From Arthrobacter sp. zg-Y820 (GTDB lineage: Bacteria > Actinomycetota > Actinomycetes > Actinomycetales > Micrococcaceae), in NCBI RefSeq assembly GCF_030142155.1, contig NZ_CP126247.1:1550001-1614000 (forward strand): a DNA stretch of 64,000 nucleotides. Reading direction: 5' to 3'. The stretch's first letter is position 1. The number at the start of each line of letters is the position of its first letter. Of this stretch, positions 27,558 to 36,938 are shown piece after piece. The notes under the pieces were generated by a model, which was not told the DNA's origin, made no database searches, and saw nothing but the letters and a program-made list of their open reading frames with translations. The translations under genes were made by a program, and so were the position numbers.

Positions 27558-29242
27558 GAGGTGCTGCCGCCTTCCGCGGTTCGGACGGGGGCACCGGATT
27601 CGAGGTCCCGGTGGATCATCGGGGCGGCGGCGAGCAGCCGCTTCGTGTACTCGTGTTTCGGATCCAGGAGCACCTGTTCGGCAGGTCCTCTCTCGACAAT
27701 TTCGCCGTCCACCATGACGGCCACGGTATCGGCAATATTCCAGGCCAGGCCCAGGTCGTGGGTGATGACCAGAGCCGAGAGGCCCAGGCTGCGCTTGAGG
27801 TTCAGCAGCAGGGCCAGGACCTCGCCGCGTGCTGAGGCATCGAGGGAAGCGACGGGCTCATCCGCGATGAGCATCTGCGGGTCCATGGCCAAGGCACCGG
27901 CAATCACTACGCGCTGGCGCTGTCCGCCGGAGAGCTCCTGCGGAATGGCACCGAAGTAGTCCTCGCCGGGGATCAGCTCCGCGTTCTCCAGGCTGCGGAT
28001 CACCTGTTCGCGTTCATCGCCCGGGTACTTCTGGATCCGCAGGCCCTCGGCCACTGATTCGTAGACCGAAAGCTTTGGGTTCAGCGACGCGCTGGGGTCC
28101 TGGAGGATCAGCTGGACCTCCTTGCGGAATGCGCGCAGCTGCCGGGTGGTGCGGCCCAGCTGTTTGCCGCCGTACAGGATTTCACCTCCTGAATCCGGCA
28201 GCTCCAGACCGAGCAGGGTGCGGGCAAGGGTCGACTTGCCGGAACCGGACTGGCCCACCAGGGCCAGGATCTCACCGCGGTGGATTTGCAGGTCCACGTT
28301 CCGTACTGCCCGAACCGTTCTTCCACCGGTGTGGAAGGTGACGTTCAGGTTCTTGGCTTCGAGGAGAACCTCGCCGCTTACTGCCGACGGTGTTGCTGCG
28401 GGTTTGGCGTAGTCCCGGCGGGTCACTGGGTTGAGCCGGGATTCGGGGTCGCCTATCTCAGGGAACGCATCGGCCAGCTGTTTGGTGTATGCGGCCTGGG
28501 GGTTCGTGCAGATCTGCCGGGAGTCGCCGACCTCAATCACTTCCCCTCCCCGCATTACGGCTATCCGCTCGCAGGCGGCCGCCAGGACGGAAAGGTCGTG
28601 GCTGATCATCAGCAGCGAGATGCCGCGGCCGGTGACCAGTTCCTTCAGTACCTGCAGTACCTGGGCCTGAACGATGACGTCCAGGGCAGTGGTCGGTTCA
28701 TCGGCGATGATAATGTCCGGCTCGCAGGCCAGTGCCATGGCGATCATGACGCGCTGCTTCTGTCCGCCCGAGAGCTGGTGCGGGTAGGACTTGGCTTTCG
28801 CCGGGTCGACGTCGACCTGCCGCAGCAAATCGCCCAGGCGCTGCCGGCGGGAAGCCTCGGTAGTCCAGCTGCCTTTCACATGCAGTTCCAGGGCCTCAAT
28901 GATCTGTACTCCGACCATCTGCACCGGGTTTAGCGAGTGCATAGCGCCCTGGAACACGATGGAGGCCTCGGACCATCGGACGGCGCGCAGTTGCCCGAAG
29001 GTCAGGTCGGCGATGTTCTTGTCGCCGACCAGCACGTTGCCGTCGACGCGGGCATTGGAGGGAAGCAGCCGGAGGACGCTCATGGCGAGCGTCGACTTCC
29101 CGGATCCCGATTCGCCGGCTACGCCCAGTGTTTCGCCTGCCGGAAGGGCCAGGCTTACGTTCTTGACGGCTTGGATCACCCCGCGGCCGCTGCCGGTGGT
29201 GGAGTAGCTGATGGAGACGTTGTCGAAGACGAGATCTGGCAT
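27554..29242 (-). CDS. Oligopeptide ABC transporter, fused ATPase (OppD-OppF type)
   Basis: A 562-residue protein with two full nucleotide-binding domains. Domain 1: GESGSGKST (about residue 40), [17 protein letters not shown]. Domain 2: GQSGSGKST (about 335), [17 protein letters not shown]. This is the single-chain equivalent of DppD plus DppF and energises dipeptide/oligopeptide import. It is separated by 2 bp from the permease gene and overlaps serine hydrolase copy 2. All ATPase motifs are intact. Confidence 0.94.
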   Translation of the reverse strand: MPDLVFDNVSISYSTTGSGRGVIQAVKNVSLALPAGETLGVAGESGSGKSTLAMSVLRLLPSNARVDGNVLVGDKNIADLTFGQLRAVRWSEASIVFQGAMHSLNPVQMVGVQIIEALELHVKGSWTTEASRRQRLGDLLRQVDVDPAKAKSYPHQLSGGQKQRVMIAMALACEPDIIIADEPTTALDVIVQAQVLQVLKELVTGRGISLLMISHDLSVLAAACERIAVMRGGEVIEVGDSRQICTNPQAAYTKQLADAFPEIGDPESRLNPVTRRDYAKPAATPSAVSGEVLLEAKNLNVTFHTGGRTVRAVRNVDLQIHRGEILALVGQSGSGKSTLARTLLGLELPDSGGEILYGGKQLGRTTRQLRAFRKEVQLILQDPSASLNPKLSVYESVAEGLRIQKYPGDEREQVIRSLENAELIPGEDYFGAIPQELSGGQRQRVVIAGALAMDPQMLIADEPVASLDASARGEVLALLLNLKRSLGLSALVITHDLGLAWNIADTVAVMVDGEIVERGPAEQVLLDPKHEYTKRLLAAAPMIHRDLESGAPVRTAEGGSTS

Positions 29243-29244
29243 GT

Positions 29245-30177
29245 CTACCGGCTCCTCATGGTGGGGTTGGTGATTGATTCAAAGGCACGGCCCACCAGGG
29301 TGAATGCCAGCACCACCAGCAGGATGGCCAGGCCCGGGATGATGACATACCACCAGTAGCCGCTGGTTGCCGCCGAGACGTCCATGGCGTTCTTTAGGAT
29401 GGTTCCCCAGGATTGCTGGGTCGTGTCGCCCAGCCCGAGGAACGCCAGAGTCGATTCGGCGATGATTGCCGAGCCCACAGTCAGCGTCGTGTTGGCCATG
29501 ACCAGGGGAAGCACCGCCGGGAAGAGGTGTTTCATAATGATGTGCAGGTGCCCGGCTCCGAGCGCCCTCGACCGTTCAATGTAGGGCCGGGACTCGACAG
29601 AGAGTGTTTGTGCGCGGACCACACGTGCTGTGCCCGCCCATGACGTCACCCCGATGGCGATGACGATTGTCAGGACGCCGCGGGAGAGCACCGAGGACAG
29701 GACAATCGCCAGGATGAGGGAAGGCAGCACCAGGAAGAAGTCAACGAAACGCATGATGACCCCTGCGGTCAGCCCGGTGAAGTGCCCGGCTGCCATGCCA
29801 ACCAGTGTGCCGATGAACATCGACATGGCGGTGGCGGCGATGCCGACGATCAGCGACACGCGGGCTCCCCAGAGCATCCGGACCCAAAGTTCCCGGCCCT
29901 GGTGGTCGGTCCCCAGCGGGTGCTCCCAGGAGGGGGGAGCGAAGCGCGGCTGGTCCATCAACAGGGTGACGTCCAGCATGGATCGGGGGGCGAGCACAGG
30001 GGCGAAAATGGCAGCCAGGATTACCACTGACAGGAATACTGCCCCCAGCAGGCCGGTCTTGCTCCGGCAGAACTGCTTCCGGACGTTGGCGGCCGCTGCC
30101 AGGCGGCGCCGGCGGACAATTTGGCGGCGTGAAAGTTGGGCCTGCGGCTTGCGGTTCCGTGCGGTTTCGGTGCTCAT
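29245..30177 (-). CDS. Peptide ABC transporter permease (DppC type)
   Basis: A 310-residue inner-membrane permease with six hydrophobic segments. The first is at about residues 42-64 (GLLGAVFLSVVILAAIFAPVLAP), then HPLGTDHQGRELWVRMLWGARVSL, the standard DppC N-terminal signature. The coupling-loop motif is in SRALGAGHLHIIMKHLFPA (about 200-218). It pairs with the DppB-type product encoded just before it in the operon; their genes overlap by 4 bp. Confidence 0.93.
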   Translation of the reverse strand: MSTETARNRKPQAQLSRRQIVRRRRLAAAANVRKQFCRSKTGLLGAVFLSVVILAAIFAPVLAPRSMLDVTLLMDQPRFAPPSWEHPLGTDHQGRELWVRMLWGARVSLIVGIAATAMSMFIGTLVGMAAGHFTGLTAGVIMRFVDFFLVLPSLILAIVLSSVLSRGVLTIVIAIGVTSWAGTARVVRAQTLSVESRPYIERSRALGAGHLHIIMKHLFPAVLPLVMANTTLTVGSAIIAESTLAFLGLGDTTQQSWGTILKNAMDVSAATSGYWWYVIIPGLAILLVVLAFTLVGRAFESITNPTMRSR

Positions 30178-31211
30178 GACCGCCTCACTCTCGGGTCAAG
30201 CTGGCGGTAGACCAGGTCGGCAACCAGGTTCATGATGATGATGATGGTCGAAAAGACCACGAAGGTACCTTGCAGCAGCGGCATGTCCGGTCCGCTGATG
30301 GCCTCGTAGGTCAGCTTGCCGAGACCCGGCCAGGAGAAAACTGTTTCGACGGTGACAGCACCCGCAATGAGTCCACCGATGTGCATGAAAACGAGGGTGA
30401 CGGTTGGGAGCATTGCATTTGGCACGGCATGCCGTCGGCGGACCAGATCGTCCCGGAGGCCCTTTGCCCGGGCCGTGGTCAGGTAGTCGGAGGACATTTC
30501 TTCAATGAGCGATGCCCGCATCACCAGCAGGTATTGCGCATATACGACCGCCACCATGCTCGCCACCGGCAGGGCCATGTGCCGGGCAACGTCGATCACG
30601 TATTCGATGCCGCTGGCCTCCAGCCCGGGCGTCACCATCCCCCCGGTTGGAAACCAGCGAAGGGTTCCGCCGAAGATCATCAACAGGATGAGTCCCAGCC
30701 AGAAGGTGGGTACGGACCAGAACACCAGGGAAATCCCCGTGGCCGCCCGGTCAAACCAGGAGCCGCGTTTCCAAGCGGCGTGCTGGCCCAGCCACAGCCC
30801 GAGGACGATGGCCACTAGGGCAGCGGTGGCCGTCAGCACCAGAGTGGGGCCGATGTACTCAGCGATGAGCGAACTGACCGCCTTGCGGTAAACATAACTC
30901 TCACCCAGGTTGCCGCTGAAGATATTGACTATGTAATCCCAGAACTGGGCAGGGAGCGGTTTATCCAGCCCATACTGGCTGCGCAACTCGGCAATTTGTT
31001 CAGGACTCATCGGTCGTTCCTGGGCGATTCGGCGGACCGGGTCGCCGGGCAGGATACGGAAGGCGAAGAACCCGAGCAGAATGACCATGGCGAAGCTAAT
31101 CAGTGCACCGCCCGCCTTGGACGCCGCGTAGCGGATAAAGGAGGAATCGACCTGGTCAGGTGATTCCTGTTCTGCCTTCACCGCCCCAATGGGTGCTGTT
31201 GCAGCGGACAT
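30174..31211 (-). CDS. Peptide ABC transporter permease (DppB type)
   Basis: A 345-residue permease with six transmembrane segments. The DppB signature FFAFRILPGDPVRRIA...EQIAELRSQYGLDKPL lies at about residues 46-85. The inner-loop coupling motif is in TARAKGLRDDLVRRRHAVPNA (about 240-260). A 25-residue polar N-terminal extension precedes the first segment. It overlaps the DppC-type gene by 4 bp and is separated from the binding-protein gene by a region with a strong hairpin. Confidence 0.93.
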   Translation of the reverse strand: MSAATAPIGAVKAEQESPDQVDSSFIRYAASKAGGALISFAMVILLGFFAFRILPGDPVRRIAQERPMSPEQIAELRSQYGLDKPLPAQFWDYIVNIFSGNLGESYVYRKAVSSLIAEYIGPTLVLTATAALVAIVLGLWLGQHAAWKRGSWFDRAATGISLVFWSVPTFWLGLILLMIFGGTLRWFPTGGMVTPGLEASGIEYVIDVARHMALPVASMVAVVYAQYLLVMRASLIEEMSSDYLTTARAKGLRDDLVRRRHAVPNAMLPTVTLVFMHIGGLIAGAVTVETVFSWPGLGKLTYEAISGPDMPLLQGTFVVFSTIIIIMNLVADLVYRQLDPRVRRS

Positions 31212-31258
31212 ATCAGCGCTCTCTTCTTCTTTCAGGAGTCAGACTGGTCCGAACTGAC

Positions 31259-31299
31259 GGCAGGGCCGGCGCACTTTGTTGCACTACGCCGACCCTGCC
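31259..31299 (-). terminator. Intercistronic hairpin after the binding-protein gene
   Basis: The arms GGCAGGGTCGGCG and CGCCGGCCCTGCC (minus strand) pair over 13 bp with one mismatch and a 15-nt loop, 15 bp past the binding-protein stop. No T-tract follows. Such hairpins between a binding-protein gene and its permeases usually act as partial terminators or 3'-end stabilisers, giving more binding protein than permease. Confidence 0.55.
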
Positions 31300-31313
31300 A
31301 TCGAACGGGAGAG

Positions 31314-33149
31314 CTACTCGCGGTCACCCGCGGATTTGCGGCGGTTCAGGGCGAAGGCGACGCCGCCGATAACGACGACAGCCAGGGCTCCGAGCCCGAC
31401 CCAGAGGCCGGTGTTTCCGTCGGAGCTTTCAACCTGGGCGGACTGGACACTGTCGACGGTCAGGAAGCCCCAGTAACCGGCCTGATTGGCGATGATGCCG
31501 TTCTGTTCCGGCTGAAGCGTGAAGCCGGTGAAACGGTCGGAACGGTAAGCCTCGAGGGAGCGCGGATACCAAAGGGTGATCTGAGCCGCGTCCGTGTAAT
31601 GCATCCGGAGCATGTCATGAACAATGGAGGCACGTTTTTCGGCATCGAGTTCTGAGTGCTGTTCCGCGAACATCCGGTCAAATTCCGGGTTGCAGTAGCC
31701 ATCCTGGCTGGTTGCCCCGTTGCCTTCGGCGTCCGGACGCGAAGCGCAGGTGTTTATACCCAACTGGTAGTCGGGATCCGGATTCACACTCCACCCCGTG
31801 AAGTACAGATCGTAGTCACCCTTGGCGGTCTTGTCCGAGATGGTATCGGAGTCGGTCGACTCCACAACAAGCGCGATGCCGATGTCTTTCATCCAGGGAA
31901 CGAGGTATTCGGACATTGACTGCTCGTTGGAGCTGGCCGCGTCCACGAGCAGCCGCAGTTCGAGCGTTTCGCCGTTCTTGGAACGTATTCCGTTGCTGTC
32001 CGCAACCCAACCGGCATCGTCGAGAGTTTTCTTGGCAACCTCTGGATCGAACCCCACAATGGCGCTGTCATCGTTCGGCAGGTGCCACTGGGCGAAGGCG
32101 GAGGGGATGAAGCTGGTTGCAGGGGTGCCGTAGTCGCCGAGCACCTGTGTCAGCAGGGATTCGGTGTCGATGCCCAAACGCATGGCCTCGCGCACCGCCT
32201 TGTCCTGCAGGCCGGTGTGGCCGGTTCCGTAGGCGACACCTTCCGGGGTTTCGGAGCCGGAATTGATCCCGATGCCGGTGAAGCGGCGGCCTTCCCCGGC
32301 CTGGGTGGTGATGTTTGCTTCATTTTCCAAGGCCTTGAACTGCGTGGGCGTTAGGCCTGTGACGAAATCGACCTCTCCTGCGCGCAGGGCCTGCAGCTGG
32401 GCGTCCGAGTTCGTGTAGTAGACGTACTGGATTGCACCAATATTCGGCGCCCCCCGCCAGAAATTGGGGTTCGCCTTCAGATCGATCGACTGGTTCGCCT
32501 GGTAGCTTTCCAGCAAGTAGGGTCCGGAGCCGACTACGTCCTTGTCGTTCGGATAGGTGGTGGGATCGGAGATTTCCGACCAGACATGTTCCGGGACAAC
32601 GGGGATCTCGGTTCCCGGGTTCGGGGCCTGGGGGGTCTTGAGGTTGATCACGACGGTCTTGTCATCGGGCGTGTCAATGGATTCAAAGTTCGAAACCAGG
32701 TTGCCGTTAGCAGTGCCCATGGCAGGAATGGTCATCATCTGCTCGTATGTCCATTTAACGTCCTCGGAGGTGATTGGTTCCCCGTCGGACCACTTCAGCC
32801 CGTCATTCAGCGTGAAGGTCCATTGCATTCCGTCCGGGGTGGATTCCCAGTCCTGTGCGAGGCCAGCCGTTGGAGAGCCGTCCTTGGCATCATTCTGGAC
32901 GAGGCTTTCGTACATGTAACGGATGGAATTAGTCGGCAATAAGTAGATCGACGTAAATGGGTTGAACGAGTCCACGAACCCCGCGGTGGCAATCCGGAAG
33001 GTTTCGTTACCCTCGGCAGCGGGTGCCGTTTCAGCTGCCAGCGCCGGTGTGGCAGCGCCGCCCATGCTTCCCGCCACCAGAGCCAGTGACGCCGTGGCCA
33101 TTTGGAATGAACGAACCCATTTGGGTCGGCTTTTTGCGGAAGATCCCAT
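31314..33149 (-). CDS. Peptide ABC transporter substrate-binding protein with C-terminal membrane anchor
   Basis: A 611-residue family 5 solute-binding protein. A signal peptide occupies residues about 1-40 (SFQMATASLALVAGSM then AALAAE-type cleavage region), without a lipobox cysteine. The SBP_bac_5 body includes LAQDWESTPDGMQWTFTLNDGLKWSDGEP (about 100-130, in part). Near the C-terminus, LWVGLGALAVVVIGGVAFAL (about 580-600) is a transmembrane segment followed by RRKSAGDRE, so the protein is probably membrane-tethered at its C-terminus. It is the first gene of the peptide-uptake operon. Confidence 0.92.
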   Translation of the reverse strand: MGSSAKSRPKWVRSFQMATASLALVAGSMGGAATPALAAETAPAAEGNETFRIATAGFVDSFNPFTSIYLLPTNSIRYMYESLVQNDAKDGSPTAGLAQDWESTPDGMQWTFTLNDGLKWSDGEPITSEDVKWTYEQMMTIPAMGTANGNLVSNFESIDTPDDKTVVINLKTPQAPNPGTEIPVVPEHVWSEISDPTTYPNDKDVVGSGPYLLESYQANQSIDLKANPNFWRGAPNIGAIQYVYYTNSDAQLQALRAGEVDFVTGLTPTQFKALENEANITTQAGEGRRFTGIGINSGSETPEGVAYGTGHTGLQDKAVREAMRLGIDTESLLTQVLGDYGTPATSFIPSAFAQWHLPNDDSAIVGFDPEVAKKTLDDAGWVADSNGIRSKNGETLELRLLVDAASSNEQSMSEYLVPWMKDIGIALVVESTDSDTISDKTAKGDYDLYFTGWSVNPDPDYQLGINTCASRPDAEGNGATSQDGYCNPEFDRMFAEQHSELDAEKRASIVHDMLRMHYTDAAQITLWYPRSLEAYRSDRFTGFTLQPEQNGIIANQAGYWGFLTVDSVQSAQVESSDGNTGLWVGLGALAVVVIGGVAFALNRRKSAGDRE

Positions 33150-33210
33150 ATGTATCGTATTCCTTCGTTTTTGTCTGGCGCCCTACGCCGTGCGCTGGTC
33201 CCGTCTCTGG

Positions 33211-33238
33211 AGAATATAGGAGGGGGTGGTGAAGTCAA
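33211..33238 (-). promoter_or_regulatory. Promoter of the peptide-uptake operon
   Basis: On the minus strand TTGACT (33233-33238) and TATTCT (33211-33216) are separated by 16 bp, about 60 bp upstream of the binding-protein start codon. The region is clearly more AT-rich than its surroundings. AAGGAA near 33162 could serve as ribosome site. Confidence 0.5.
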
Positions 33239-33670
33239 TAGAACGCGTCCAGTTAAGCAGAACCGCCAATTTGCGGTAGAAAAGCCAGCATTCTGACAAA
33301 TGATGTAGATGTCGAGAAAACATTTTGATAACTCACAAGCTCACCCTCAGCTGATTTCGGCGCCTTCGGCAGTGCCTGCGGCGTCGGATTTCATTCCTCA
33401 ATGAAGCATTGATGCGGAATTGTTACTGGGAACTTACGGAACCTATCCAGACTCCAAGGCATGAAAACGCCCGCTGGGCGCCTGATTCTTCCAGGCAGCT
33501 GAGCCCGTACCCGCAAGCCGCCCGGGGCACTTGCGGGCCCGGTTAGACAGCAGTGGAAACGGTTTCCTCGCACTGCCGGCGGGGAAGGGCGGGTGTATTG
33601 CCAGTGACACTTGGCCCACCGGCGGCATGGGCGCGCTGCGGCACGATGAACTATCAGTCAGAATGGACTC
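33239..33670. other. Gene-free stretch between divergent genes
   Basis: This 432-bp interval upstream of both the binding-protein gene and the alpha/beta-hydrolase gene has no coding region with believable start, codon use or motifs. It is AT-rich near 33280-33350, with a few small palindromes such as CGCCCGCTGGGCG near 33467. I see no conserved RNA element. Confidence 0.6.
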
Positions 33671-34960
33671 ATGGCTATCTCCATTCCCGCGCTTCCGTTC
33701 CAGGCCCTTCCCGCCGAACCCGCACCGCCAACCGGCCTCTCGGCCCCGTGGATCAAATGGACGGCATTCGGGGCCGGAATGGGGGCGGCGGCAACCGCTG
33801 CGCTGTTCGCTGCAACGTCCGGTCTGGGAGTGTATTTCGCCCGCCAAGTAGTCACCCCGCGCCGGACCCGGGATGCGAACCTGCAAATCCTGGCCGTCAT
33901 CGATTCCGAACACGGCAAGCAGGTCATTCTGCCCGCCAACGAAGACACCACCGTTGACGGCACCTACAGCCTGTTTTTCGACGGCGGTGCCGGCCACGCC
34001 CGGATCGGCGCCATCCGCTCCTACGAGCCGCGGGAAGGCACGGTGCAGCGGGATGTCGAAGAAATCTACAGCGGCGACCTGCTCAAAGCCGTGCGCGGCT
34101 GGTGGAGCGGCGCCATCTACGAATCGCCCACCTCCGTCGGGCTGGCCGAAGAGGAAGTGAACATTGCCGTGGACGGCGGGCTGGCGCCGGCCTGGCTGGT
34201 GCGGGCCGACGCCGACGCCGCCACCTGGGCGATCATGGTCCACGGCCGGGGGGCCCAGCGCACGGAGGGCCTGCGTGCCGTCCGCACCGCGCGTGAGGCG
34301 GGAATGACGAGCCTGCTCATTTCCTACCGGAACGACGGCGACGCCCCCTATGCCTCCGACGGCCGGTACGGGCTGGGCCTCACGGAGTGGCACGACGTCG
34401 AATGCGCCATCCGCTACGCGCTGGCGCACGGGGCCAAGGACGTTGTGCTTTTCGGCTGGTCCATGGGCGGTGCCGTCAGCCTGCAGGCGGCCGACCGGTC
34501 ACCGCTGCGCCGTCACATCCGCGCGCTGGTGCTCGACGGACCGGTGATCAACTGGCTCGATGTGCTCAGCCACCACGCCCGGCTGAACCGGATTCCGGTG
34601 CAGTCCGGCCGTCTGGGACAGTGGCTGATCTCCAATCCGGCAGGCCGCGCGCTGACCGGTCTGGCTGCGCCGCTGGACCTCAAGAGCATGGACTGGGTGT
34701 CTCGAGCCGAGGAAATCCGGATCCCCACCCTGATTCTGCACAGCGAGGACGACGAATTCGTGCCGTTTGGCCCCTCGGCTGAGCTGGCGGAGAAAAACCC
34801 GGGCGTGGTGACGTTCGAGCGGTTCTCCAAGGCCGGTCACACCAAGGAATACAACGTTGACCCGGAGCGGTGGGAGACCACGGTCCTGGTCTGGCTGAAC
34901 AACGTTCTGGGCCGCACCCGGCATCCCGCAGAGCGCCGGGCGGACACGCCGAAGGGCTAA
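33671..34960 (+). CDS. Alpha/beta hydrolase, membrane-anchored
   Basis: A 429-residue protein. A hydrophobic segment at about residues 36-60 (GAGMGAAATAALFAATSGLGVYFA) probably anchors it in the membrane. The hydrolase domain follows, with the nucleophile Ser in LFGWSMGGAVSL (about residue 260), the oxyanion region MVHGRGAQR and the acid/His in HSEDDEFVPFG and KAGHTKEYN. The fold is that of BAAT/dienelactone-type or peptidase S9-type hydrolases. No operon partners; the substrate is unknown. Confidence 0.85.
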   Translation: MAISIPALPFQALPAEPAPPTGLSAPWIKWTAFGAGMGAAATAALFAATSGLGVYFARQVVTPRRTRDANLQILAVIDSEHGKQVILPANEDTTVDGTYSLFFDGGAGHARIGAIRSYEPREGTVQRDVEEIYSGDLLKAVRGWWSGAIYESPTSVGLAEEEVNIAVDGGLAPAWLVRADADAATWAIMVHGRGAQRTEGLRAVRTAREAGMTSLLISYRNDGDAPYASDGRYGLGLTEWHDVECAIRYALAHGAKDVVLFGWSMGGAVSLQAADRSPLRRHIRALVLDGPVINWLDVLSHHARLNRIPVQSGRLGQWLISNPAGRALTGLAAPLDLKSMDWVSRAEEIRIPTLILHSEDDEFVPFGPSAELAEKNPGVVTFERFSKAGHTKEYNVDPERWETTVLVWLNNVLGRTRHPAERRADTPKG

Positions 34961-34976
34961 GAGCTGCTCAGCTCTT
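34959..34976. terminator. Palindrome across two convergent stop codons
   Basis: A perfect 8-bp-arm palindrome (AAGAGCTG, CT, CAGCTCTT) includes part of the hydrolase TAA stop (34958-34960) and the whole TGA stop of the YbaK gene (34968-34970). It could act as a bidirectional terminator. The pairing is perfect, but there is no clear T-tract. Confidence 0.45.
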
Positions 34977-35471
34977 GGGTCCCGCGATAGGGGCCGAGAG
35001 TGCGGAGGTCAGCCGGATCAGGTCAAACGGTGACAGTCCGATTTGGAAGCCCCGCCGGCCGCCGGAGACGTAGATGGTGTCCAGCAGCTCGGCGGAGGAA
35101 TCGATTCCGGCGGCGCTGGGATGGCGCTGCCCCAGCGGTGAAATGCCGCCCACAACGTAGCCGGTGCGCCGTTCGGCCTCTGCCCGGTGCGCCATGCTGG
35201 CCTTCCGGGCGCCCATCAGTGCGGCGAACTTCTTCAGGTCCAGGTTGTACGCCACCGGAACCATGGCCACCGCCAGCCGTCCGCCGAGGTCCACCATGAG
35301 TGTCTTGTACACGGATTCCGGCGGCAGCCCAAGTTTGTCCGCGGCCTCCAGACCGTACGACGGCGCATCGTGGTCGTGCGTGTAGCTCAGTGTCTCGTAC
35401 GGAACTTTTGCGGCGTCGAGGACCCGGGTTGCCGGCGTCGCACTTCCTGATGTCTTTCCTCGACCCGCCAT
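34968..35471 (-). CDS. ybaK: Cys-tRNA(Pro)/Cys-tRNA(Cys) deacylase YbaK
   Basis: A 167-residue trans-editing deacylase that clears mischarged Cys-tRNA(Pro). The family pattern is clear: TPATRVLDAAKVPYETLSYTHD at the N-terminus, LGLPPESVYKTLMVDLGG (about residues 50-67), the conserved Lys region DLKKFAALMGARKASMA and GYVVGGISPLGQ. The length is normal. It is 2 bp downstream of the sufE gene, so the two are likely co-transcribed, consistent with a shared cysteine-sulfur theme. Confidence 0.93.
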   Translation of the reverse strand: MAGRGKTSGSATPATRVLDAAKVPYETLSYTHDHDAPSYGLEAADKLGLPPESVYKTLMVDLGGRLAVAMVPVAYNLDLKKFAALMGARKASMAHRAEAERRTGYVVGGISPLGQRHPSAAGIDSSAELLDTIYVSGGRRGFQIGLSPFDLIRLTSALSAPIAGPKS

Positions 35472-35473
35472 GG

Positions 35474-35959
35474 TTATGCCTGCTTTCCGCTGTCCGCAGC
35501 GTCCCTGGATGCTGCATCCTGCTCGAGCCGGCGCTTGATGCGTCCGAGCATTGCTGACATTCCGCGCATCCGCAGGGGAGTGATGGCCCGGGTGAGCCCG
35601 AGCCGGTCCGGAACATCCGCCGGCACCGCGAGAATCTCAGCGGCCGGCAGTCCGTTCAGCCCCTCGTGGAGGACGCTGGCGAAACCGCGGGTGGTGGGAG
35701 CCTCCCGCGGTGCCGAAAAGAACAGCTGGACCCGGCGCTCGGGGGAGTCATCCACCTCGATGGTCAGGAACAGCGGCGACTGGCACTCAACGACCTGTTC
35801 GAGCAGTTCCGGGTGCTCGGCCAGCCGATCCGGCAGGGGAGGAAGGGTCCGCGAAAACTCCAGGAGCAGTTCCAGCCGCTCCACTTCTTCGAGGGCCTGG
35901 AAGTCCTCGATGATTTCGGCAAGCTGTGCCGGTACGGTCGGTAGTGCTGACGTGGTCAT
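35474..35959 (-). CDS. sufE: SufE-family sulfur acceptor
   Basis: A 161-residue SufE protein, which takes persulfide sulfur from a cysteine desulfurase or sulfurtransferase. The acceptor Cys is in VVECQSPLFL (about residue 53), matching the GCQS motif; PLPDRLAEHPELLEQ precedes it, and SVLHEGLNGLPAAEILAVP and LRMRGMSAML follow. It lies between sseA upstream and ybaK downstream. The SseA-SufE pairing is common in actinobacteria and suggests SseA donates sulfur to SufE. Confidence 0.93.
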   Translation of the reverse strand: MTTSALPTVPAQLAEIIEDFQALEEVERLELLLEFSRTLPPLPDRLAEHPELLEQVVECQSPLFLTIEVDDSPERRVQLFFSAPREAPTTRGFASVLHEGLNGLPAAEILAVPADVPDRLGLTRAITPLRMRGMSAMLGRIKRRLEQDAASRDAADSGKQA

Positions 35960-36032
35960 ATGCTTCGTCTCTCCGCTGTGGTGCTGGTGCTTGGTGTGTT
36001 GTGCCGGTGCTGAGGTGCTGTGCTGCCGCGGC

Positions 36033-36938
36033 CTAGCGTGCTGCCGGAGCTTCTCCGGGTGCCTCGCCCTTAGCGATCGGAACCCGCACGGCGTTGCCCC
36101 ATTCGGTCCAGGACCCGTCGTAGTTGCGGACCGAGTCGAAACCCAGCAGGTGCTTCAGTACAAACCAAGTATGGCTGGAACGTTCGCCGATCCGACAGTA
36201 GGCGACGACGTCGTCGCCCTCCCGGAGTCCGGCCTGGTCCTTGTACAGCGCCTCCAGCTCGGGCCGTGTGCGGAAGGTTCCGTCGTCAGCGGCAGCCTTG
36301 CTCCACGGCACCGATGCGGCGGTCGGGATGTGGCCGCCCTTCATGGCGCCCTCATCCATGTAGTCCGGCATGTGGGTGCGGTCGCCGGTGTATTCGGCGG
36401 GAGAGCGGACATCGATCAGCGGGCCCTTGCCCAGGTGCGCAAGGACGTCGGGCAGGTAGGCGCGGATCGGCGCATCGTTGCGTTCGACGACGGGATAATC
36501 AGTGGCCGCGACCTGCGGCTTGTCCGTGGTCAGCTCCCGGCCTTCCGCAATCCACTTGTCCCGTCCGCCGTCGAGCAGGCGAACGTCCTCGTGGCCGAAG
36601 AGGGTGAAGACCCACAGTGCGTAGGCTGCCCACCAGTTGCTCTTGTCGCCGTAAATGACGACTGTCGAATCGCGGGTAATGCCCTTGCGGGACATAAGCG
36701 ACGCGAAAGACTCTCCGTCCACGAAATCTCGGGTATCGGTGTCATTGAGATCCGTATGCCAGTCGATTTTCCGTGCACCTGGAATGTGGCCCGTCTCGTA
36801 GAGCAGGATGTCTTCGTTTGATTCCAGGACCACCAGCCCGTCAGTTTCCAAGTTGTCGGCGAGCCACTGTGTGGAGACGAGCCGCTCGGGATGGGCATAG
36901 TCGGCAAACTTGGATGCGGTGTCCGGGGCAATCGACAT
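36033..36938 (-). CDS. sseA: Thiosulfate/3-mercaptopyruvate sulfurtransferase
   Basis: A 301-residue tandem-rhodanese sulfurtransferase. The inactive N-terminal rhodanese domain covers residues about 15-140. The catalytic domain carries Cys in [13 protein letters not shown] (about residue 239); the CRIGERS loop is the thiosulfate-type active site. The ATG at 36938 is preceded by AAAGAGG at 8-bp spacing, better than an upstream start 17 codons earlier. The gene for SufE follows after 73 bp containing imperfect CAGCACC-like repeats. Confidence 0.93.
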   Translation of the reverse strand: MSIAPDTASKFADYAHPERLVSTQWLADNLETDGLVVLESNEDILLYETGHIPGARKIDWHTDLNDTDTRDFVDGESFASLMSRKGITRDSTVVIYGDKSNWWAAYALWVFTLFGHEDVRLLDGGRDKWIAEGRELTTDKPQVAATDYPVVERNDAPIRAYLPDVLAHLGKGPLIDVRSPAEYTGDRTHMPDYMDEGAMKGGHIPTAASVPWSKAAADDGTFRTRPELEALYKDQAGLREGDDVVAYCRIGERSSHTWFVLKHLLGFDSVRNYDGSWTEWGNAVRVPIAKGEAPGEAPAAR

